Shown piece by piece: positions 25,588 through 32,594 of a stretch of 64,000 nt of DNA. The stretch is from assembly GCA_042091495.1 (NCBI GenBank), contig JBELHJ010000007.1, positions 3,670-67,669 of the forward strand, written 5' to 3'. The notes below the pieces were generated by a model. The model did no database searches. It was not told the DNA's origin and saw only the letters and a list, made by a program, of their open reading frames with translations. Numbering within the stretch: position 1 is the stretch's first letter; each line of letters starts with the position of its first letter. Made by a program: the position numbers and the translations under genes. Source of the stretch: JBELHJ01 sp042091495 (GTDB taxonomy: Bacteria > Bacteroidota > Bacteroidia > Flavobacteriales > Flavobacteriaceae).

Positions 25588-26126
25588 TGAAAGGTATTGT
25601 TTTTACTGAATTTTTGGAACTTGTAGAACAAAAATTTGGTTTAGAAATGGTTGATAGGATTATCTCACAGTCTGATCTCGGGTCTAAAGGAATTTATACT
25701 GCAATAGGAACTTACGAGTTTTCAGAGATGCTGCAGTTACTTCAAAATTTACATGATAATACAGGTATTGAAATTGACGATTTACTAAGGATTTATGGTG
25801 AGTTTTTTTTCTCTGTTCTAGAATCAAATTACGGTCAACTAATTGCCAAGTACTCGTCGCCTTTAGAGATGTTAGCTTCAATAGAAAAACATATTCATGT
25901 TGAGGTTCAAAAAATTTATCCAGATGCTTCTCTACCCACTTTTGATGTTGTTTCTTTAAAAGACAATAGTCTTGAAATGATATATAAATCAGATAAAGCC
26001 ATGCATCATTTCGGATTAGGTTTAATGACTAAAACCTTTGAGCATTTTGATAAAAAAGCAAATATAATACTCGAAAAAATTAAGCCTGACGGTACTGAAG
26101 TTAGATTCTTGATTGAAGAAATTTAA
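25587..26126 (+). CDS. Heme nitric-oxide-binding (H-NOX/HNOB) sensor protein
   Basis: 179 residues, a stand-alone H-NOX domain. It opens MKGIVFTEFLELVEQKFG as in bacterial HNOB proteins. His104 in IHVEVQKIYP corresponds to the proximal heme ligand (His102 of the Thermoanaerobacter protein). The propionate-binding YxSxR motif reads Tyr133-Lys-Ser135-Asp-Lys137, with Lys in place of Arg. The distal position equivalent to Tyr140 is Phe142, which suggests an NO sensor excluding O2. It is flanked by overlapping genes for a receiver and a cytosolic histidine kinase, the expected output partner. Confidence 0.88.
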   Translation: MKGIVFTEFLELVEQKFGLEMVDRIISQSDLGSKGIYTAIGTYEFSEMLQLLQNLHDNTGIEIDDLLRIYGEFFFSVLESNYGQLIAKYSSPLEMLASIEKHIHVEVQKIYPDASLPTFDVVSLKDNSLEMIYKSDKAMHHFGLGLMTKTFEHFDKKANIILEKIKPDGTEVRFLIEEI

Positions 26127-27445
26127 TGAATCATAGTGAGATAGACATATTAAAAAGAGCACTCAAAAGAGAAAAATTAGCTCGAAAAAATGCTGAAAAA
26201 ATTCTTGAGGAGAAATCAGCAGAATTATATCACCTGTCTTCACGTTTAAAAGAATCAAATTTTGTAATCAATAATATTGCCAAATCTATTCTTGGAAAAA
26301 CAAATTATTACGATATAGCATGGGAGATACTTATTAATATTGCTAATTATCTTGATACTGAGGATTGTGTCATTTACTTGATAAATGAAGAAACTAATTC
26401 GATGGAACAAATTGCTGCATACGGTAGTAAGGTAAAAGATAAAGAAATATTAAATCCTCTAGTTATACCAATAGGTGAGGGGATTGTAGGATCTGTTGCC
26501 AAATCTGGAATACCTGAGCTAATTCATGACACTTCAAAAGATTCTAGGTATATAAAAGATATAGAATACAATTATTCAGAAATAACAGTACCAATAGTTG
26601 TGGAGGGGCATATAATTGGTATTATAGATTCTGAACATCCCGAAAAATACTTTTTTAATGAGGGGCAATTAGTTACGTTGATTAATATCTCTAGAGTAAT
26701 TGCAATGCAATTAAATAATGCAATAAGTCTTGAAAAAAGGAAAGAAGCAGAAGGGAAGTATATTAAAATAAATAAAGAGTTGGCAAAAAAGAATGAGGCT
26801 TTAGAGGAATACGCTCATATTGTTTCCCATGATCTTAAGTCACCTCTAAGGAGTATTAGTGCATTATTGTCATGGATAAAAGAAGATAATGAGGAGTTGT
26901 TAAACGATAGCTCAAAAATTTATTTTGATAATATTGATAAGTCTCTGGAACATATGGAGAACCTCATTTCAGATGTTCTTATTTATTCCAGTATAAGTTT
27001 TGAGCAAATCAAGTTTACATCAATCGATATTAAAAAACTTTTAAATGAAATTGTTGAGTACATTTTTGTTCCTGAACATATTACTATTCAAATAGGCGCA
27101 ATGCCTCCCCAAATTAAAGCCGATTATACTCAGTTCAAACAACTTTTTCAAAACCTAATAACCAACGCTGTTAAATTCATTGATAAGGATGAAGGGAAGG
27201 TGAAAATTCTTTATGAATCAGATGAACTTTTCTATAAATTTTCAATATCTGACAATGGAATTGGGATTGATGAAAAATACCATCATAAAATTTTCAATGT
27301 GTTTCAATCCTTAACCAAAGACACAAAATCCTCTGGAATAGGATTATCAATTGTAAATAAAATTGTTAATCTTTATGGAGGAAAAATTTGGTTAGAGAGT
27401 AAACTTGGAGAGGGAACTACATTCTTTTTTACAATCAAAAAATAG
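26126..27445 (+). CDS. Cytosolic GAF-domain sensor histidine kinase, H-NOX partner
   Basis: 439 residues, no membrane helix. N-terminal coiled coil (residues 1-50), GAF domain (about 60-200, with EDCVIYLINEETN and IPIGEGIVGSVAKSG), a second coiled coil, HisKA with phospho-acceptor His in EYAHIVSHDLKSPLRS near residue 236, and HATPase (NLITNAVKFID, DNGIGIDEK, SSGIGLSIVNKIV). Its ATG overlaps the H-NOX stop (TAATG). Known bacterial H-NOX proteins control such associated kinases; that this one is regulated by NO is inference from the gene arrangement. Confidence 0.85.
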   Translation: MNHSEIDILKRALKREKLARKNAEKILEEKSAELYHLSSRLKESNFVINNIAKSILGKTNYYDIAWEILINIANYLDTEDCVIYLINEETNSMEQIAAYGSKVKDKEILNPLVIPIGEGIVGSVAKSGIPELIHDTSKDSRYIKDIEYNYSEITVPIVVEGHIIGIIDSEHPEKYFFNEGQLVTLINISRVIAMQLNNAISLEKRKEAEGKYIKINKELAKKNEALEEYAHIVSHDLKSPLRSISALLSWIKEDNEELLNDSSKIYFDNIDKSLEHMENLISDVLIYSSISFEQIKFTSIDIKKLLNEIVEYIFVPEHITIQIGAMPPQIKADYTQFKQLFQNLITNAVKFIDKDEGKVKILYESDELFYKFSISDNGIGIDEKYHHKIFNVFQSLTKDTKSSGIGLSIVNKIVNLYGGKIWLESKLGEGTTFFFTIKK

Positions 27446-27628
27446 GCTTTAATAAAATGTATTAAGTATCTCATTTTGAGTTTGAACTAAAAAATTGGAC
27501 GAAAAATACTTAAGTATCTGTTAATTAAATATTTGTTTATATAAAAAAAAACAATAGTTTTATAAAATACTGTTTAATTTCGTTAAAGTGAATTTTTAAA
27601 ATTACTATTGTAACCATATTTACAATTC
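27446..27628. other. Intergenic region between kinase and Hpt genes
   Basis: 183 nt without a gene. A/T-rich; contains TAATTTCG-like and other weak -7 matches but no full promoter. I see no terminator, so the Hpt and LytTR genes may be either a separate unit or a continuation. Confidence 0.3.
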
Positions 27629-27946
27629 ATGGAAAAACCTGATTTATCATATTTAAATTCTTTATCTGGAGGAGATAAATCATTTGAAAATAAAATTTTA
27701 GAAGTAATTCGAGAAGAGTTTCCAGGTGAATTAAATGAGTATACGGAAAACGTTAAGAACCAAAAACTTAAATTAGCTGCTGAAAATGTTCACAAACTTA
27801 AACATAAAATCAGTATTTTGGGTTTGAAAAAAACTTATGCTTTGGCTGTAAAACACGAAGATTTATTAAAAGCATCAAATACATCATTAGTTGAGGATTT
27901 TGGTGCTGCTTTAGATATATTAACTGACTACATAAACAAAATTTAA
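27629..27946 (+). CDS. Histidine-containing phosphotransfer (Hpt) protein
   Basis: 105 residues, all predicted helix. The phospho-accepting His lies in ENVHKLKHKISILGL, matching the HxLKGxxxxLG pattern of Hpt domains. YLNSLSGGDKSFENKILEVI is the typical first helix. A stand-alone Hpt implies a multi-step relay in which a receiver passes phosphate to Hpt and then to another receiver. The single-domain receiver 2 kb upstream and the LytTR regulator 5 nt downstream are natural partners. Confidence 0.82.
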   Translation: MEKPDLSYLNSLSGGDKSFENKILEVIREEFPGELNEYTENVKNQKLKLAAENVHKLKHKISILGLKKTYALAVKHEDLLKASNTSLVEDFGAALDILTDYINKI

Positions 27947-27951
27947 AAAAA

Positions 27952-28656
27952 ATGAATTGTATAATTATAGATGACGAATCGACAGCTAGATTAATTATTA
28001 ATCAACTGTGTTCTAATATTGACAATGTTAAAGTTGTTAATGAGTTTTCTAATGCGATTGAAGCTATAAAATATTTGAATCATAATGAAGTTGATTTGAT
28101 TTTTTTAGATATCCATATGCCAGATTTTACGGGTTTTGACTTCATACAAACTCTTAAGAATCCACCTCAAGTAATTTTAACAACCTCTGATAACAATTTT
28201 GCAATTGAGGCTTTTGAATACAATTGTATAGTTGATTATTTATTAAAGCCTATTTCTTTCCCAAGGTTTGAAAAAGCTATATCTAAGGCTGAACAAGGCT
28301 ATAATAATTCAAAAGTAAATGGAATTAGTGTTCAAGATTCGTCTGAGAATGATTTGTATGTTAATATTGATAGAAGATTAATAAAAATTGATATTCCAAG
28401 CATCTATCTTGTAGAGGCAAAAGGGGATTATATTAACGTAAAAACATCAGAACAAAATTATACCGTTCATTCTACTCTTAAAAAGATTGAAGAAAAATTA
28501 CCTGATCACTTGTTTTTAAAAGTTCACAGATCTTACATCATAAATGTTAAAGAGATTATTGACATAGAGGATAATAGTGTTTTAATAAAAAAGGATTTGG
28601 TACCTGTAAGTAGGTCTAATAGGCCCGAGTTGATGAAACGATTAAACTTATTATAA
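27952..28656 (+). CDS. LytTR-family response regulator
   Basis: 234 residues. Receiver 1-120 with IIDDES, phospho-acceptor Asp in LIFLDIHMPDFTG near residue 54 and Lys in DYLLKPI. The LytTR DNA-binding domain occupies about 135-234: IDIPSIYLVEAKGDYINV, TLKKIEEKLPDHLFLKVHRSYIINV and the end VPVSRSNR. It is the likely transcriptional output of the Hpt/H-NOX phosphorelay and ends with a strong terminator. Confidence 0.88.
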   Translation: MNCIIIDDESTARLIINQLCSNIDNVKVVNEFSNAIEAIKYLNHNEVDLIFLDIHMPDFTGFDFIQTLKNPPQVILTTSDNNFAIEAFEYNCIVDYLLKPISFPRFEKAISKAEQGYNNSKVNGISVQDSSENDLYVNIDRRLIKIDIPSIYLVEAKGDYINVKTSEQNYTVHSTLKKIEEKLPDHLFLKVHRSYIINVKEIIDIEDNSVLIKKDLVPVSRSNRPELMKRLNLL

Positions 28657-28666
28657 GTTATTAAGG

Positions 28667-28690
28667 CCCAGCTTTTAAGCTGGGTTTTTT
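28667..28690 (+). terminator. Terminator of the Hpt-LytTR unit
   Basis: Stem CCCAGC/GCTGGG with additional TT/AA pairs and a TTTTTT tail, 10 nt after the LytTR stop. Confidence 0.85.
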
Positions 28691-28755
28691 ATTTGACGGC
28701 TGTTTTAATCTATTCATTGGATAAAAAGCGTATCTAATCGAATATTAAGTACTGG

Positions 28756-28784
28756 TTTGCAATTGATTGATATATTTATGTTTA
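28756..28784 (+). promoter_or_regulatory. Promoter of the short GT-A-like gene
   Basis: TTTG at 28756-28759, 17-nt spacer, TATGTTTA at 28777-28784 (one mismatch to TAnnTTTG), 19 nt before the ATG. Confidence 0.5.
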
Positions 28785-28803
28785 ACAATTAAAACCAAAG
28801 TCA

Positions 28804-29226
28804 ATGAAGGTTGGAATAATTATTCCTTGCAGTGATGTAGAAGACAAAATTTCCGTGAGCCAATTTACGGATTTCATAAATACAGAATCGGGTTATCACC
28901 TATGTTTTGTAAATTTTGGAAGTAAAGACAATACACTTTCTTTGTTGCATGAATTGGAAAATGAGGTAGGGGATTTAGTAAGTATTTTAGATGTTAAAAG
29001 AAACAAAGGACTTGTGTCTGCTATTAAGGCAGGTGTCAGATTTTTGTTTAATAAGAGTGAAATTGATTCTATAGGATATTTTAATGAGGAGCTACCAAAT
29101 AGTTTTGATGATTTCAAAAAAATTATTTTGTCTGTTTCTACAAAAGAAGCTTCCTTAATTCACGGATTTAGAAGAAATATTAACGGCCAAAGTGAACGTG
29201 ATTTACTTCGTAGTATTTCTGTATAG
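28804..29226 (+). CDS. Short, degenerate family-2 glycosyltransferase-like protein
   Basis: 140 residues aligned only with the first half of GT2 enzymes: VGIIIPCSD, then FVNFGSKDNTLSLLHEL where active enzymes have NDGSxD, and GYFNEELPNSFDDFKKII where they have GYFDADLATP. Both the nucleotide-binding Asp and the metal-binding DxD are lost, and the acceptor half is absent. It has its own promoter and terminator and no internal stop, so it may be a maintained non-catalytic protein instead of a decaying gene. Function unknown. Confidence 0.6.
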   Translation: MKVGIIIPCSDVEDKISVSQFTDFINTESGYHLCFVNFGSKDNTLSLLHELENEVGDLVSILDVKRNKGLVSAIKAGVRFLFNKSEIDSIGYFNEELPNSFDDFKKIILSVSTKEASLIHGFRRNINGQSERDLLRSISV

Positions 29227-29245
29227 CTAACTAACTATTTTATGT

Positions 29246-29272
29246 AAAACCCTCAATACTGAGGGTTTTTTT
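29246..29272 (+). terminator. Terminator between the GT-like gene and the dipeptidase
   Basis: Stem AAAACCCTCA/TGAGGGTTTT with loop ATAC, followed by T residues. The A run on the other side gives the minus strand a T tail too, so it can also serve the convergent dipeptidase gene. Confidence 0.85.
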
Positions 29273-30665
29273 AATTTTCCCCGTATAGTAATTCGTATTG
29301 ATAATAAAAATCAACTATGGTTTCAATGCCTTTACAGAAATTCCAAATACCAAAGTGTTCATCTGGAGAATGAATTGCATCTGAATTTAAACCAAACCCC
29401 ATTAAGATAGACTTACTCTCAAGAATTTCTTCAAATAATGCAACAATAGGTATACTTCCTCCACTTCTTTGTGGAATTGGTAATTTATTAAAGGTATTTT
29501 GGTATGCTTTTGATGCAGCTTGATAAGCTATAGTATTTGTAGGGGTAACGTATCCTTGTCCTCCATGATGTGGTTTAACTTTCACTCGTACTCCTTTTGG
29601 AGCAATACTTTCAAAATAATCTTTAAAAATATGAGTTATACGCTTCCAATCTTGATTAGGTACCAAGCGCATTGAAATCTTTGCATATGCTTTACTTGGA
29701 ATTACTGTTTTAGCTCCCTCTCCAATATATCCACCCCAAATACCATTAACATCTAGACTGGGACGTACAGAAGCTCTTTCTAATGTGGTGAAGTCTTTTT
29801 CTCCATACGTATCATCAATATCAATAGATGTTTTGTAGGCTTTAATATCAAAAGGAATAGTATTCATAACTTCACGTTCTTTTTCACTAAGATTTTCAAC
29901 AAAATCATAAAACCCGGGAACAGTTATTCGGTTATGTTCATCATGAAGTTGTGAAATCATTTTTGATAAAATGTTTATAGGATTCGCTACGGCACCACCG
30001 TATAGACCTGAGTGTAAATCTCTATTAGGTCCAGTAACTTCAACTTCAACATAGCTAAGACCTCTTAGACCTGTTGTTATTGAGGGCAAATCATTAGAAA
30101 TCATACCAGTGTCAGAGATTAAAATAATATCATTGCTTAATTTTTCTTTATGTTGTTCAACAAAATTATAAAGGTTAACACTTCCTATTTCTTCTTCCCC
30201 TTCAATCATAAATTTCACATTACAACCAAGATTTTTAGTATGATTCAAATATTCTAAGGCTTTAATGTGCATAAATATCTGTCCCTTATCATCGCTAGCC
30301 CCTCTTGCATAAATTGCGCCCTCTGGGTGATCTGAAGTTTTTTTGATCGTAGGTTCAAATGCAGGATTACTCCATAATTCAATAGGGTCTGCTGGTTGAA
30401 CGTCATAATGGCCATAAACTAATACAGTTGGGGCATTAGGATTAACTGTAATTTCTCCATAAACTACTGGGAAACCGTCAGTTTCAATAATTTCTGTAAT
30501 TTGACAACCTGCATTATTTAAAGACTCCTTAACATATGAGGCAGCATTTAAAACATCCGATTCATATTTTGAATCTGCACTGATTGAAGGAATTTTTAGT
30601 AATTCACTTAATTCATTGAGAAATCGCTCTTTATTTGTCTCTATATAATTGTTGATATTATCCAT
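29271..30665 (-). CDS. M20 family dipeptidase
   Basis: 464 residues. Metal ligands of M20 peptidases are visible: VLVYGHYDVQPADP (His and following Asp), GASDDKGQ (bridging Asp), IEGEEEIGS (general base Glu and metal Glu), ILISDTGM, and the C-terminal HSPDEHFG His. The dimerisation/lid domain contains TTGLRGLSYVEVEVTGPNRDLHSGLYGG. It hydrolyses dipeptides or a related amide in the cytosol. On the minus strand a TACTTTTG -7 box lies 17-24 nt upstream of the ATG. Confidence 0.9.
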   Translation of the reverse strand: MDNINNYIETNKERFLNELSELLKIPSISADSKYESDVLNAASYVKESLNNAGCQITEIIETDGFPVVYGEITVNPNAPTVLVYGHYDVQPADPIELWSNPAFEPTIKKTSDHPEGAIYARGASDDKGQIFMHIKALEYLNHTKNLGCNVKFMIEGEEEIGSVNLYNFVEQHKEKLSNDIILISDTGMISNDLPSITTGLRGLSYVEVEVTGPNRDLHSGLYGGAVANPINILSKMISQLHDEHNRITVPGFYDFVENLSEKEREVMNTIPFDIKAYKTSIDIDDTYGEKDFTTLERASVRPSLDVNGIWGGYIGEGAKTVIPSKAYAKISMRLVPNQDWKRITHIFKDYFESIAPKGVRVKVKPHHGGQGYVTPTNTIAYQAASKAYQNTFNKLPIPQRSGGSIPIVALFEEILESKSILMGFGLNSDAIHSPDEHFGIWNFCKGIETIVDFYYQYELLYGEN

Positions 30666-30718
30666 ATTTTGGTATTTAAGTCAAAAGTACGAAAGGCTAA
30701 ATAATTTTAATAGATACG

Positions 30719-30748
30719 TTTGAATTTTAAAACTAATTTTTATATTTG
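30719..30748 (+). promoter_or_regulatory. Promoter of tRNA-Leu
   Basis: TTTG at 30719-30722, 18-nt spacer, TATATTTG at 30741-30748: a perfect Bacteroidota promoter, with the tRNA 14 nt further on. Confidence 0.85.
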
Positions 30749-30761
30749 CAGTCCAATAATT

Positions 30762-30843
30762 GCGGGCGTGGTGGAATTGGTAGACACGCTAGACTTAGGA
30801 TCTAGTGCCGCGAGGTGTGAGAGTTCGAGTCTCTCCGCCCGCA
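30762..30843 (+). tRNA. tRNA-Leu (anticodon TAG)
   Basis: 82-nt class II tRNA. Acceptor GCGGGCG/CGCCCGC, D arm TGGTGGAATTGGTAGACACG, anticodon stem CTAGA/TCTAG around CTTAGGA with anticodon TAG, an extended variable arm (TGCCGCGAGGTG region) and T arm GAGAGTTCGAGTCTCTC. The discriminator is A, as required for leucine tRNAs. CCA is not encoded. Confidence 0.97.
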
Positions 30844-30847
30844 CAAA

Positions 30848-30876
30848 AAAAGCTTAAGATAACTTAAGCTTTTTTT
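30848..30876 (+). terminator. Terminator after tRNA-Leu
   Basis: Stem AAAAGCTTAAG/CTTAAGCTTTT with loop ATAA and a T run, 4 nt after the tRNA. The A run gives it possible bidirectional use for the convergent protease gene. Confidence 0.8.
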
Positions 30877-30891
30877 ATGCCATTTTTTTAA

Positions 30892-31917
30892 TTATTGTTT
30901 TTCAAATTCTCCTTTGCCAATAGCTCCGTTTCTGAGAACAGAAAAACTAACTTTCTCTCCTTTATTTAAAGCCTTTAATTTTTCTTTAATTGCATATATT
31001 GATGACTGGTTTTGAATTTCTATACCAGCAAACTCAAGAACAATGTCACCACCTAATAAAATATCTTTTCCAGCTATTGTAGATGGTATAAAACCACCTC
31101 TAAGTCCAAGTTTTGCAACAGATCCTTTTGAGGATAACTTTAAAATTAATAAACCTGATTTTTGAGGGACATTAAGGATGCTAGCCATGTCTTCTGAAAG
31201 AACAATAGATTCCATACCGGTCCAAGGACTGTTAGAATCCTCCAGGACAGCTTTTGCTACATTTGAAGTAACTGCAAATCCAATACCATCAAAACCACCA
31301 GATAATGTGTAAATTCTACTAGCAATTCCAACAATTTCCCCTTTCATATTAAACATTGGCCCACCAGAATTTCCTGGGTTTATAGCTGCATCTGTTTGAA
31401 GAAATTCTACTGTATCGAAATCATTACTTAATGATTCTGGAGAATAACGGCCACTAACAATTCCTTTAGAAAGTGATTGCTTAAACCCATGAGGGGCACC
31501 TATAACGAAGATATCTTCACCAACCTCTGTTTTGTCGGAATCACCGATAACTGCTACCGTTTTATTTTTTAATTCAAAACCTGATTTAATTTTTAAAAGT
31601 GCAACGTCTGCGTTAGGGTCTGAAGCGATTACCTCGGCCTCATAAATATCTCCATCCAAAAATTCAACTTTTATTTTTTCAGCATGCTGAATAACATGTG
31701 AAGCAGTCCAAATCATTCCGTTTTCTGAAATTAAAACTCCCGATCCAAGAGATTCCTCTTCTCCAACAGTTTGATTATAGATGAGGTTGGTGTAATCATA
31801 GCTTACAACATCAATGAAAACAACTGATTTGCTTAAATTTTTAAATAATTTAGGAAGTGGTTGAGCCCAACTTGTCAAGGTTAAAAAGAGTAAAAGTGAA
31901 GCAATTAAAGATTTCAT
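30892..31917 (-). CDS. HtrA/DegP-like periplasmic serine protease with one PDZ domain
   Basis: 341 residues. Signal peptide ending near TSWAQP. Trypsin-like domain with His in MIWTASHVIQ, Asp in DPNADVALLKI and Ser in INPGNSGGPMF, so the triad is complete. A single PDZ-like domain follows (about 240-335; ILLGGDIVLEFAGIEI). It is shorter than DegP, with one PDZ as in DegS. It should act in periplasmic quality control or signalling. The gene starts 5 nt after the potassium-channel gene and probably belongs to the efflux operon transcript. Confidence 0.85.
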   Translation of the reverse strand: MKSLIASLLLFLTLTSWAQPLPKLFKNLSKSVVFIDVVSYDYTNLIYNQTVGEEESLGSGVLISENGMIWTASHVIQHAEKIKVEFLDGDIYEAEVIASDPNADVALLKIKSGFELKNKTVAVIGDSDKTEVGEDIFVIGAPHGFKQSLSKGIVSGRYSPESLSNDFDTVEFLQTDAAINPGNSGGPMFNMKGEIVGIASRIYTLSGGFDGIGFAVTSNVAKAVLEDSNSPWTGMESIVLSEDMASILNVPQKSGLLILKLSSKGSVAKLGLRGGFIPSTIAGKDILLGGDIVLEFAGIEIQNQSSIYAIKEKLKALNKGEKVSFSVLRNGAIGKGEFEKQ

Positions 31918-31922
31918 GGTAT

Positions 31923-32594
31923 TTATGATTTTTTTGGGTTAGAAATATATTTTCCTATTACTACGGCTGTAACAATAACTATATAAAATTGTCCCATAAG
32001 CCCCGTTAGAATTGAAGCTTTTTGGGCCATAGCTGTTAATGGTGTGATTTCACCGTAGCCAATAGTTAAAAGTGTTATAAAACTATAATATAAGAGACTT
32101 TCATTTTTAAATGAAGCACCATTTATTATAATATTAGATAAGCCATCAAATGAATTTGGAAATGAGTATTCAATAGCTAGAAACATGAAAAATGCGATAA
32201 GTCCAAGAGATATATAGCCACTCATTAAACCAAGAAAAACACTTTTGTCAACAATTTTGGAGTCCCAAATTTGCTTAATCAATGTTATCGTTACCGTTGT
32301 GTAAAAAATTAGATATACAATAATTCTCGTGAATAAATAGTCTCTGCTTGGTTTGTTGTAAATCACAGATACAATAAATATAAATATGGCATAGAATAAA
32401 AGGAAAAGAAAGATCCTACTTAAAATTTTATGCTTTGAAATTAATAAAATACCTGTTAGAATATTGAAAATAAAGAAAATAGGAAGTATTCTAGTTTCAT
32501 AATTTCCAATGTGAAATAAGAGTGAGCCAAAGAGTATAAGGCAAAGGCTCAAAATAAATAATTCAAACCGGTATTGATAGAGTTTATTATACAC
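31923..32594 (-). CDS. Potassium channel family membrane protein
   Basis: 223 residues with several N-terminal hydrophobic helices and one C-terminal pore module: SLLYYSFITLLTIGYGEITP followed by a final helix. The selectivity filter reads TIGYGE, a conservative variant of TVGYGD. There is no cytosolic regulatory (RCK) domain. Its start overlaps the last base of the RND permease gene, so it is probably co-expressed. A link between ion flux and efflux is possible but unproven. Confidence 0.75.
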   Translation of the reverse strand: MYNKLYQYRFELFILSLCLILFGSLLFHIGNYETRILPIFFIFNILTGILLISKHKILSRIFLFLLFYAIFIFIVSVIYNKPSRDYLFTRIIVYLIFYTTVTITLIKQIWDSKIVDKSVFLGLMSGYISLGLIAFFMFLAIEYSFPNSFDGLSNIIINGASFKNESLLYYSFITLLTIGYGEITPLTAMAQKASILTGLMGQFYIVIVTAVVIGKYISNPKKS

